Below are positions 14,975 to 23,356 of a DNA stretch of 64,000 bases, in pieces (position 1 is the first letter of the stretch; each line of letters begins with the position of its first letter). This DNA comes from an uncultured Treponema sp. GTDB lineage: Bacteria > Spirochaetota > Spirochaetia > Treponematales > Treponemataceae. The stretch spans positions 23,044 through 87,043 of the forward strand of contig CAKULY010000006.1 of assembly GCA_934667505.1 (NCBI GenBank). Direction: 5' to 3'. Position numbers and translations under genes: made by a program. Under the pieces are notes generated by a model that was not told where the DNA came from, ran no database searches, and was given only the letters and a program-made list of their open reading frames with translations.

Positions 14975-16826
14975 TTAGCATATTCTCCGTAATTGGACTT
15001 CCTGGTTCTGGAGACTGGCTTTTTACCCAGCCAGAACCATTTATTTTTACACGAATGTCACTTCTTTCAATTATTGGCAGCAAATCTCTTTTGGACATTC
15101 CTGTAAAGTCAGGAACTTTGCTGCCTAATTCAAACGGTTTTGCTGGCGAAATTGTAATTTTTCCGCTGTGCTCAACAGATTCTGCAGACCCTCTGCTCAT
15201 TCCTAAGTAGTCTATTATCGCATCTGCTGCTTTTGCTATTACAGGAGCAACAATTCTGCCCGCGTAGGTTTCGCCTTTTGCTTTTTCTACAACTATGTAA
15301 AGGATTATTTGCGGCTCTTCTACAGGAAAAATCGCCATGCAGTTAGAAAGAAAGTCTGTTGAGCTGTAGCCGCCTTTGCTTTTGTCTGCCATTTGCGCAG
15401 TTCCTGTTTTAACGCCTATGGAAATATCGTTTAATCTTGCCCTTGAGCCAGTTCCGCTTGTAGCCGTTGTTTCCATGCAGCTTAAAACGTAAGAGGCGGT
15501 CTTTTTGCTAAAAACGCGTTCCTTGTAGACTGGAGAGTGCTCAAAAACTATAGTTCCGTCGTTTTCAACAATTTTTTTAATCACTGTAGGCGTTACCGGA
15601 ACGCCGTCGTTTGCAATTGCGCTTGCAGCTTGAATCATTTGCAGGGCAGAAACACTGATTTCTTGGCCGATTGCCATTGTTGGCTTTGAACGTGCCGACC
15701 AAAGCCTGCTGTTAGTGTCCTTTACAGAGCCGGCAGTTTCTCCTGGCAGTTCTATGCCAGTCTTTCTGCCGAATCCTAAAGAGCGAATCATAGAAATAAA
15801 CTGTTCGTCGCTCGCCCTGTCAGAAATTTGCGCCAAAACATCGTTGCAGGAATACTTTAACGCCTCGCGGGCAGTTAGCCATCCGTGCCGGTCAAGGCAC
15901 TTTATTCTTATAGTTTCGCCGCCAGGAATGCGGTTCTCGTAAACTCCATCGCATAAAAATCCGTCAGATTCTTTTAAAAGACCCGCGTTGTAAATGGAAG
16001 CCACTGTAAAGATTTTAAATACAGAGCCTGGTTCGTATGCTTCCATTGCAGGGCGGTCAATTGTCTGTTCTAATTTCGCAGAACCATATTCGTTAAGGTT
16101 TGCAGATGGCAAACTTATATAGGAAAGAATTTCTCCACTTTTTGCTTCCGATGCAATTAGCATCATTGATTCTGCCTGTGTTGAATTCATTGTTTCTTTT
16201 GCAATTTCTTCCAGCTTGTACTGAAGATTTGCGTCTATTGTTAGAGATACGTTTTTTCCTTTTTGCGACCTTATGCTGCTGGGGTCTGGTTCCGGCTGCA
16301 ATTGCTCTTGCATCGAATATTCAATTCCTGCAAGGCCTTTGCCATCTTCCCCCATAAATCCAATTAGCTGAGACGCTAAAGAATTTTCAGGATAGACACG
16401 GCCAAGAACTTTGTCGAATGCAACAAAAAGGTAGTCATTGTCTGAAGTTATTTTTTTTAGTTCTGTGTAGGTTGCCTGATCCACTTTCTTTTTTAGGTAG
16501 ATAAAGCTAGATTTTTCGCCTTGCTCAATAAGCGATATTAGACGTTCTTCCGTCATTCCCAGGGGTTCTGCCAAATTTTTAGCAAACTGCTCTTTGTTTT
16601 TTATTCGATTTGGGTTTACACCTACATGGTAGAAATTCGTTTGAACGGCTAGAGGCTTTCCGTTTCGGTCTACTATAGAACCTCTTTCAACGGTTGGCGT
16701 TGAATTTTGAATTTTCATAATTGGAGTGGCTGCTAAAATTCCATATTTTATAATTACGGCAAGAGAAAAAATGGAAATAAGGACACATATCGAAATTAAA
16801 GCTGATTTTTTAAAGAACCCATTCAT
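14955..16826 (-). CDS. Penicillin-binding protein (FtsI/PBP2 class B transpeptidase) with PASTA domain
   Basis: A 623-residue class B transpeptidase that cross-links peptidoglycan. Residues about 10-33 form a membrane anchor, then the dimerisation segment with RGSIVDRNGKPLA (49-60). The catalytic motifs are SVFK (268-271), SCN (326-328) and KTG (473-475). Residues about 558-623 form a PASTA domain (VPDFTGMSKRDLLPIIE to the end), a feature common in Gram-positive FtsI/SpoVD and also in spirochaetes. Start and end overlap the neighbouring genes: ATGA with lepB and 20 bases with the DUF115 gene. It is probably the division or elongation transpeptidase; I do not assign ftsI because no other division genes adjoin. 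Confidence 0.9.
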   Translation of the reverse strand: MNGFFKKSALISICVLISIFSLAVIIKYGILAATPIMKIQNSTPTVERGSIVDRNGKPLAVQTNFYHVGVNPNRIKNKEQFAKNLAEPLGMTEERLISLIEQGEKSSFIYLKKKVDQATYTELKKITSDNDYLFVAFDKVLGRVYPENSLASQLIGFMGEDGKGLAGIEYSMQEQLQPEPDPSSIRSQKGKNVSLTIDANLQYKLEEIAKETMNSTQAESMMLIASEAKSGEILSYISLPSANLNEYGSAKLEQTIDRPAMEAYEPGSVFKIFTVASIYNAGLLKESDGFLCDGVYENRIPGGETIRIKCLDRHGWLTAREALKYSCNDVLAQISDRASDEQFISMIRSLGFGRKTGIELPGETAGSVKDTNSRLWSARSKPTMAIGQEISVSALQMIQAASAIANDGVPVTPTVIKKIVENDGTIVFEHSPVYKERVFSKKTASYVLSCMETTATSGTGSRARLNDISIGVKTGTAQMADKSKGGYSSTDFLSNCMAIFPVEEPQIILYIVVEKAKGETYAGRIVAPVIAKAADAIIDYLGMSRGSAESVEHSGKITISPAKPFELGSKVPDFTGMSKRDLLPIIERSDIRVKINGSGWVKSQSPEPGSPITENMLIELNLE

Positions 16827-17320
16827 TTTCCAATTATCTTTCCTGTAATATTTTTTGTAGAAACAAAGCCGTAGTCCCTTGAATCCAGAGACTGCTCTTG
16901 ATTGTCACCAAGAGCAAAAATATAACCTTTTGGAATTGCAGAAAAATTTTTTAATTTTTCATATTGATTTTTAGTCAAATTTACGGATAAAGTTCCAATA
17001 TTTAAAATATACCCCGAATCAGTTGAAAAATCTAGATGAGTGTTTTCTGTGGCGACACATCTTTTTACAACTATTTTGTTGTCATGGAAATAAATTACTG
17101 CATCGCCTTGTTTCGGGCTGTTCCACTGAAAGAAAAATTTGCCCTTAAACGGAACGTTTAAACCGTAGGCAAGCTTGTTTACTATGACGGTGTCTCCATC
17201 TTTTAATGCTGGACTCATAGAGTTTCCGCTAATGTGCAGAATATCAAATACAAAGAGTTTTAAGAACAGACCAAGCAGAATTCCTATAGCTACGCAGACG
17301 CAAAATTTTATTTCTTTCAT
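16823..17320 (-). CDS. lepB: Signal peptidase I
   Basis: A 165-residue type I signal peptidase that removes signal peptides from exported proteins. One N-terminal membrane helix (about 5-24) is followed by the catalytic serine Ser34 in SGNSMSPAL, the Lys86 general base in VVKRCVA, and the box GDNQEQSLDSRDYGFV near the C-terminus. The length is minimal, as in Gram-positive enzymes with one anchor. It overlaps the downstream transpeptidase gene by four bases (ATGA) and diverges from the LysM-M23 gene only 54 bases away, so the two promoters share that gap. Confidence 0.95.
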   Translation of the reverse strand: MKEIKFCVCVAIGILLGLFLKLFVFDILHISGNSMSPALKDGDTVIVNKLAYGLNVPFKGKFFFQWNSPKQGDAVIYFHDNKIVVKRCVATENTHLDFSTDSGYILNIGTLSVNLTKNQYEKLKNFSAIPKGYIFALGDNQEQSLDSRDYGFVSTKNITGKIIGK

Positions 17321-17374
17321 AATCAGAATAAAATATATTCTAATATGTCATAGTTTTTATGTCGATAGAAAAGT

Positions 17375-18550
17375 ATGGAAATAGTTAATTACGTAGGCTT
17401 TGATAATCGAAGCGCAAGCAAAAATATGTTTGCAGTTCTTGCGCATCGCAATTTTTTAAAGTTTAAGGCTAAAAGCATAAAGCCCCAAAAAATAGCGTTT
17501 AATTCAGACTCAATTTCGTTCGCTCAAAGAATAAGAGGTTTTGTCTGCGGGCTAGGAAAAAATTCTTTTACAATATCAGTTGTTTGCGTCCTTTTTCTGA
17601 TGTATGTTTTTATTTCTATCTTCAGTGTAAAAGGAATAGATTACGTAAAATCTTTTACAGGTCCTGTTAGCCTGCCTGCCGAAAAAGACTTAAACTCTGA
17701 TATAGAAATGCTTGATATAATTATGTCGAACTTTGCCTTGGACAAGATTGAATATAACGAGGACGGAACTCTTTTGGATTCTGTAAATACAGACATTTCT
17801 GTTCTTTTTAAGCAGCCGGTAAAGTTTCAAACTTACAAGGTTAAACCTGGCGATACAATCAGCGGCATTACAAAAAAGTTCGGGCTTACGAATATTTCCA
17901 CCTTGATTGCTGTAAACGACATTGACAATGTAAGACAGCTGTGCGCTGGGCAAAAACTAAAAATTCCTTCAATGGATGGACTTTTTTACACTGTTCAAAA
18001 GGGAAACACCTTGCAAGGAATCTGCTCAAAGTTTAATGTTTCTATGGAAGAAATTCTTGACGTAAACGAATTGGAAACTTCTGTTCTTTCATCTGGACAG
18101 CAGATTTTTATTCCTGGCGCTAGGATGGATTTTCAAAAATTGCAAAAAGCTATGGGCGAACTTTTTAAGAATCCTCTTTCTACAAGATACAGAATTACAT
18201 CTTATTTTGGACCTAGAGCAGATCCTTTTACAGGAGTTCGTTCAAATCACACGGGAATTGATATGGCTTGTCCTCAGGGTTCTGCAATTTTAGCTTCTTC
18301 TAGCGGAACTGTCGCGGTCAGCGGTTTTCATCCAGTTTATGGAAATTATGTTATAATAAAACATTCTAATGGTTATCAAACTTTGTATGGCCATATGTCA
18401 AAAATTTTAGTAAAAAAAGGGCAGTGGATAAGTCAAGGCTCGCGAATAGGGTTGGTTGGTTCTACAGGATATTCAACAGGTCCGCATTTGCATTTTACAA
18501 TTTATAAAAATGGAAAACTTGTAGACCCTTTGACTTTGATAAAAAAGTAA
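17375..18550 (+). CDS. LysM / M23-family peptidoglycan endopeptidase
   Basis: A 391-residue envelope protein. After a basic cytoplasmic tail, one membrane segment (about 69-85, TISVVCVLFLMYVFIS) exports the rest. Two LysM domains follow (YKVKPGDTISGITKKFGL about 149-192 and YTVQKGNTLQGICSKFNV about 198-242), then the lysostaphin-like M23 domain with HTGIDMA and GPHLHF zinc-binding motifs. It should bind and cut peptidoglycan during growth or division, or act as an EnvC/NlpD-like activator, though the metal ligands look intact. It diverges from lepB and is followed by the NodB-like gene ten to thirty bases later. Confidence 0.9.
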   Translation: MEIVNYVGFDNRSASKNMFAVLAHRNFLKFKAKSIKPQKIAFNSDSISFAQRIRGFVCGLGKNSFTISVVCVLFLMYVFISIFSVKGIDYVKSFTGPVSLPAEKDLNSDIEMLDIIMSNFALDKIEYNEDGTLLDSVNTDISVLFKQPVKFQTYKVKPGDTISGITKKFGLTNISTLIAVNDIDNVRQLCAGQKLKIPSMDGLFYTVQKGNTLQGICSKFNVSMEEILDVNELETSVLSSGQQIFIPGARMDFQKLQKAMGELFKNPLSTRYRITSYFGPRADPFTGVRSNHTGIDMACPQGSAILASSSGTVAVSGFHPVYGNYVIIKHSNGYQTLYGHMSKILVKKGQWISQGSRIGLVGSTGYSTGPHLHFTIYKNGKLVDPLTLIKK

Positions 18551-18581
18551 GAGTTTAATCTTGAATTTTTATGGGAGAAAA

Positions 18582-20840
18582 ATGAAAATGCATAAAAAAG
18601 TTCTTTTGTTGGCTTTCGCATTCGCTCTTTTTGGTAGAATTTCTGTTTATGCAGGAATAAGATTTGGCGATGGTTCTATAAACAGTCAAAATGAAATTCT
18701 TTTCAGTGTAAAACATGATATTCCAGGAACTTTTTCATATAAATCGGCATTTTCTGCAAAAGTTACTCCTAGCGAAACTGAGTCTATAAGAATGATTTCG
18801 TGTTTTCCTGAAAAAATGGAATTAGTTTGCTCTGGAAAAAAACTGCAGATACGAAACCGATATGGAACTGCTTGGTGCGACTTGGACACTAATTCTATTG
18901 AATGGAAAAAGTTTTCTGGCAAAATACCTTTGAATTCTATGAGGCTTTCAAATATCGCAGTTAGTCCAGATGGAAATTTTTCCTGTTATGTAGAAAAAAA
19001 AGACTTTGCAAGCGGAATCCTTTTTATAGAAAATCTTGTTACACAGAAAAAAGTTGCTCTTGATGAAAATGCTGCCTTTTCTTATACAGACGTCCCTGTA
19101 AAGTGGTCCAAGGATAATTCTTTCTTCGTTTATGAAAAGAATGAAAAGCTTTATTTTTGCAATCCGGAAGCGATTTTAAAGGGCGTTGAAGTTGAAGAAA
19201 AGTTTCGCTTAATAGGAAGAGGTTCTATAAATAGCGTGGAATGGACTTCTTCAAATCATTTAATTTATATTGATGGTGATATTGTCTACAAAGTTTCTTC
19301 TAAAGAACTTTACACGCTTGGGCTTTATTCAAAAATCATAGGAAAAGGCGGAGCAATAGGAAGGCTAAATTTTCCTTTTGATTGCGCAAAAGATATTTTC
19401 CGCGTAAACGATTCGCTTTCTTCTATTGTAGTAATTCAAAAATCTAAATTTCTTGCGTACTACAGACTTTCTTCTGCTTGTGAATATTTGGATATGGTCG
19501 CAACTCTTTCTTTAGCGGATAAAAAAGCTTCTGTTTTGGCGGCGGATGTCATTTGGTCTTCTGACCAAAATCCTTGCGTCTGGGTAAAATTGCTCCCTCA
19601 TTCAGGCAAAGCCCCTGTGTCTTATGTTTATAAAAGCGGTCCTGAGTTTGTAAAATTCCTTGAAATTGAAGATTCTGATTTTCCTGTAATTTCTCCTGAT
19701 GGAAGTGCCTGCGCTTTTTATTCTGGTTCTACGGTTCACGTCTACGATACTAAAAATTGGAAGTCTTTAGGAAAACTTTCTGGCGAAAATGTTGTTTCTA
19801 TGGTTTGGGGAAATTCTTCTCTTTTGTATGTCGGGGGCGATAAAACCGTTAGAGCCTGGCTTATTGGCGCAAATCACTTAAGCGCCGATTCTGCAGCTGA
19901 CGATACCGGTGAAGTTTTTCTAGTAAAACTTTTATCTTCTGTTGCAGACCTTGCCTGGTCTGAAGAAAAAAACGTTGTTGCCGACGCGGGAAACGGACAC
20001 AAGTATATATTCGATTTTTCTGCTTCAAAATGGACTGAACAGAAAGAAGAAACTGTTGTAAAGAAAAGTTCAAGCAATGGGCGTTACCGTGTTTTTTGCG
20101 GAGAAACTCCTTCTTTGGATTTTGACAATGCGCTTTATATTAGAAATCTTACAGGGAAGGCTGTAACAAGGGCTGTGTTTTCAAATTCTATTCAGAAAAC
20201 TGATGAGCGAAAAAAAGTCGCGTTGATTTTTGATGCTTACGACAATTCCGACGGACTATGCAAAATTTTAAACGCTCTTTCAACTTATAATATTCCAGGA
20301 ACATTTTTCTTAAACGGGGAGTTTATTCGCCGCTATCCAAATGAAACAAAGCTTATTGCAAACAGTTTTAACGAAACCGCTTCTATGTTTTTTACAACAG
20401 CAAGGCTGGATTCTAACGACTTTCTAGTTGATGAAACCTTTATTAGAAGAGGTCTTGCCCGCAACGAAGACGAATTTTTTAATTGTACAGGCCACGAACT
20501 AGGACTTTTGTGGCATGCTCCGTACTATTTTGCAACTGACAAAATGATTCAAACAGGAACGGACGCAGGGTATTCTTACGTAAATGTTTTTCAAAACGTT
20601 AGCGACTGTGTAACTATGGAACAAGCTGTTGCGGGAACTGAAAAATATTTTAGCGCAGAAGATTTAATTGACCTGTACATGACAATTCTTAAGAATAATA
20701 ATGGCGGCGTTATTCCAGTTACTGTAGGAATTTCTTACGGAACAAGGAAAAACTACTTATACGACAAGCTGGATTTGTTGATAAGTGCAATTCTAGATTC
20801 CGGCTACGAAATAATTCCCGTAAGGCTTCTTTTAAAATAA
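18582..20840 (+). CDS. Beta-propeller plus NodB-like polysaccharide deacetylase domain, active site altered
   Basis: About 752 residues. A signal peptide (MKMHKKVLLLAFAFALFGRI, cut after VYAG) is followed by some 500 residues of WD40/TolB-like blades (for example FPVISPDGSACAFYS and SMVWGNSSLLYVGG), then a NodB-type barrel from about 555. The barrel shows KKVALIFDAYDNSDG and PGTFFLNGEFIRRYP, but the second metal Asp is Ala and the HSxxH motif is absent (ASMFFTTARLD in that place). It is probably a cell-wall-associated protein that recognises rather than deacetylates glycan. The ATG at 18582 follows GGGAG; the TTG at 18561 lacks support. It overlaps the convergent dacA end by nine bases. Confidence 0.82.
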   Translation: MKMHKKVLLLAFAFALFGRISVYAGIRFGDGSINSQNEILFSVKHDIPGTFSYKSAFSAKVTPSETESIRMISCFPEKMELVCSGKKLQIRNRYGTAWCDLDTNSIEWKKFSGKIPLNSMRLSNIAVSPDGNFSCYVEKKDFASGILFIENLVTQKKVALDENAAFSYTDVPVKWSKDNSFFVYEKNEKLYFCNPEAILKGVEVEEKFRLIGRGSINSVEWTSSNHLIYIDGDIVYKVSSKELYTLGLYSKIIGKGGAIGRLNFPFDCAKDIFRVNDSLSSIVVIQKSKFLAYYRLSSACEYLDMVATLSLADKKASVLAADVIWSSDQNPCVWVKLLPHSGKAPVSYVYKSGPEFVKFLEIEDSDFPVISPDGSACAFYSGSTVHVYDTKNWKSLGKLSGENVVSMVWGNSSLLYVGGDKTVRAWLIGANHLSADSAADDTGEVFLVKLLSSVADLAWSEEKNVVADAGNGHKYIFDFSASKWTEQKEETVVKKSSSNGRYRVFCGETPSLDFDNALYIRNLTGKAVTRAVFSNSIQKTDERKKVALIFDAYDNSDGLCKILNALSTYNIPGTFFLNGEFIRRYPNETKLIANSFNETASMFFTTARLDSNDFLVDETFIRRGLARNEDEFFNCTGHELGLLWHAPYYFATDKMIQTGTDAGYSYVNVFQNVSDCVTMEQAVAGTEKYFSAEDLIDLYMTILKNNNGGVIPVTVGISYGTRKNYLYDKLDLLISAILDSGYEIIPVRLLLK

Positions 20841-22244
20841 TAATGCTGCGCTTGCGCACAAGTCTGCAAAACGTATCCAAAGAGACGCTTTTTCTACATT
20901 TTGTTGCGCAACCAGTGGAATTGCCTGTAGTTTTTTTCCGGCTAAAAAGTATTCTATTTTTCCGTATTCATCGCCAGCCCTTATAGAGCCTTTTAGCATC
21001 TTTGGAAGTTCAATGTTTATCTTTACTTCGTTTACAGCATCTTCTGCGTCGTTTGCAATGTTTATAGGAATTGTAAGCGCTTTTGGTTCCCAGGCAGGAA
21101 CTAAGTGAACTCTTGTTTGCTTTGCTTTTACAAGCGGAATGTTGTATTCTCGCATTATAAGAGGATTTTTGTAATCTGCGAACGTAGAAAATGCCCATTC
21201 TGTAACAGTTGTTCCGTCCGCAGTTCTGCCGGCTTGCCCTTCTGCTACAGTTTTTCCAGGACCGCCCATGGTGACGCTTATAATCCGCATGTTTTTTCGT
21301 TCTACAGTAAGAATTAGGTTATAACCGCTTTCGTCAATGTAGCCCGTCTTTAGACCGTCGCAGCCGTCGAGTTTTCCTAATAGCGGATTTGTGTTTTTTT
21401 GGTAAATCCCCATAGTTATGTATTCTGGAAGTCCATTTGAAAAATCCTGCGCTCGTGGAAGCCCCTTTGTTTCTGGCGCAAGATTTTTTTCTTTTGGATA
21501 AGTTATTGAAAGCGCCGAATGAAACTTTGCAAGAGATTCAGGATATTTTTCCAAGTAGACCTTGGCCAATGCGGCCATTTCTCTTGCTGTAGTTGTATTT
21601 TTTTCGCTATAGCCGGAAGTTTCTATAAAATGAGTGTTTTCCAGCCCAAGCTTTTTGACTTCATCGTTCATTCTTTTTATAAAGGCTTCCATGCTTCCGC
21701 AAACGTAATCTGCGACTGCATGGGAAGCGTCGTTTCCAGATGCTACAGCCATTCCAAGCATAAGCTCTTCTAACGTTACTTTTTGATTTTTTCCTAGAAA
21801 CATTAAAGACGAATGAGGAGGCATGTTGCAAGCCCAAGTATTTGGCGGAAGTGGAACTTCGTCTTTTAAAGAAATATTTCCTTTTTCAATTTCCTGAAAC
21901 ACAACATACATTACAGCGATTTTTGTCATGCTTGCAGGCGGAATAATCTCATCCGCGTTTTTTTCGTATAGGATATTGCCATTTGTTGCGTCTATTAAGA
22001 TTGCAGACTTTGCTAAAACAGGAAGCTCTACGCCTTTTGTTTCATAAGGCAATTTTTTTACGATTTTATTTCTTGCTGGGTATTTTGAGTTTAAAATATT
22101 TTCAAGTTCAGTTTTGTCTGAATAAGAAAGAGCTGGAACTGCTGATATTTTTCTAATCTGAAAGGCTCTTGTTCCAACCGTAATTACGTAAGCGCTGCAA
22201 AAAGCAATTAGAGCTGCTAAAAGTATTTTTTTTATTTTCTTCAT
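20832..22244 (-). CDS. dacA: D-alanyl-D-alanine carboxypeptidase (PBP5-like)
   Basis: A 470-residue low-molecular-mass penicillin-binding protein trimming the terminal D-Ala of peptidoglycan stems. N-terminal hydrophobic signal (about 7-25), catalytic SMTK (105-108), SGN (169-171) and KTG (299-301), then the PBP5 C-terminal beta domain and a final amphipathic segment (about 448-470) that may attach to the membrane. The start codon overlaps the aroC stop (ATGA), so it is translated from the aroC transcript. Its 3' end overlaps that of the NodB-like gene on the other strand. Confidence 0.93.
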   Translation of the reverse strand: MKKIKKILLAALIAFCSAYVITVGTRAFQIRKISAVPALSYSDKTELENILNSKYPARNKIVKKLPYETKGVELPVLAKSAILIDATNGNILYEKNADEIIPPASMTKIAVMYVVFQEIEKGNISLKDEVPLPPNTWACNMPPHSSLMFLGKNQKVTLEELMLGMAVASGNDASHAVADYVCGSMEAFIKRMNDEVKKLGLENTHFIETSGYSEKNTTTAREMAALAKVYLEKYPESLAKFHSALSITYPKEKNLAPETKGLPRAQDFSNGLPEYITMGIYQKNTNPLLGKLDGCDGLKTGYIDESGYNLILTVERKNMRIISVTMGGPGKTVAEGQAGRTADGTTVTEWAFSTFADYKNPLIMREYNIPLVKAKQTRVHLVPAWEPKALTIPINIANDAEDAVNEVKINIELPKMLKGSIRAGDEYGKIEYFLAGKKLQAIPLVAQQNVEKASLWIRFADLCASAALLF

Positions 22245-23338
22245 TTTATTTTAGCCGTTTCGTTTCTAAGAAGCATATCTGCAAGCACAATTGCAGCCAT
22301 CGATTCAATTACTGGAACTATACGTGGGCAAAGGCAAACATCGTGCCTGCCTTTAATTTCTATTTTAGTTTCTTCGTATTTGTTTTCTGCTTTTTTTATA
22401 GTTTTTTGTTCTGTAAAGATGCTTGGAACAGGTTTTATAGCTGCCCTAAAAACTATTTCGTTTCCGTTTGAAATTCCGCCAAGAATTCCGCCTGAATTGT
22501 TTGTAAAAAATGATGGGTTTCCGCTGGAAATAAACATTTCGTCGTTGTTTTGGCTGCCAGTTGAATCTGCGCTTGCAAATCCGCTGCCAAATTCAATGCC
22601 CTTTACAGCTCCTATTGAAACAACCGCTTTTGCAAGTTCCGCATCTAGCTTGTCAAAAACTGGTTCTCCAAGTCCTGTTGGAACTCCTGTTATTTTACAT
22701 TCTATTATTCCGCCTGCGCTGTTTCCCTGTGAGCGCAATAATTCAAGTTTTTCTTCAGCTTTTTCTGCAGCAGTGTTGTCTGGCATTCTAAGATTGTTCT
22801 GTTCAATTTGCGAAAAGTCTTTTTTTTCACATTCAATGCCGCAAGCCTTAAGCGTGTAAGCCGTAATTTTTATGCCTTTTGATTCTAAAAGCATTTTTGC
22901 AACAGCTCCTGCAGCCACTCTTGCAGCGGTTTCTCTTCCGCTAGACCTTCCGCCACCTCTAAAGTCTCTAAATCCGTATTTTTCATCGTATGAAAAATCA
23001 GCATGGCCTGGCCTGTAAGAATCTTTTATATTGCCGTAATCGCTTGAATGTTGCGAAGTGTTTTTTATAACAATTGCGATTGGAGTCCCTGTTGACTTGC
23101 CTTCGAAAACTCCAGAAAGGATTTCTGCCTGGTCTGGCTCAAAGCGCGAAGTAACCGCCGCTGATTTTTCGCCTTTTACAGCGCTTCCCGGTCTTCTTCT
23201 GTCTAGCTCTTTTTGAATTCTTGAGCAATCTATTTCAAGTCCCGCAGGGCAGCCGTCAATAACAACGCCTAATGCTTTTCCGTGGCTTTCTCCAAAGGTT
23301 GTAATCTTAAATAAAGTTCCGTAAGTATTTCCTGACAT
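22241..23338 (-). CDS. aroC: Chorismate synthase
   Basis: A 365-residue enzyme converting EPSP to chorismate with reduced FMN, last step of the shikimate pathway. Signatures: TFGESHGKALGVVIDG (14-29), GFRDFRGGGRSSGRETAARVAAGA and RHDVCLCPRIVPVIE. The length matches bifunctional and monofunctional bacterial forms. No ribosome-binding site is obvious. It starts 18 bases after the end of the 7TMR gene and overlaps dacA by four bases, so a three-gene transcript is plausible despite unrelated functions. No other aro genes are in the window. Confidence 0.96.
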   Translation of the reverse strand: MSGNTYGTLFKITTFGESHGKALGVVIDGCPAGLEIDCSRIQKELDRRRPGSAVKGEKSAAVTSRFEPDQAEILSGVFEGKSTGTPIAIVIKNTSQHSSDYGNIKDSYRPGHADFSYDEKYGFRDFRGGGRSSGRETAARVAAGAVAKMLLESKGIKITAYTLKACGIECEKKDFSQIEQNNLRMPDNTAAEKAEEKLELLRSQGNSAGGIIECKITGVPTGLGEPVFDKLDAELAKAVVSIGAVKGIEFGSGFASADSTGSQNNDEMFISSGNPSFFTNNSGGILGGISNGNEIVFRAAIKPVPSIFTEQKTIKKAENKYEETKIEIKGRHDVCLCPRIVPVIESMAAIVLADMLLRNETAKIK

Positions 23339-23356
23339 GGCAGAAGATTAACATAT

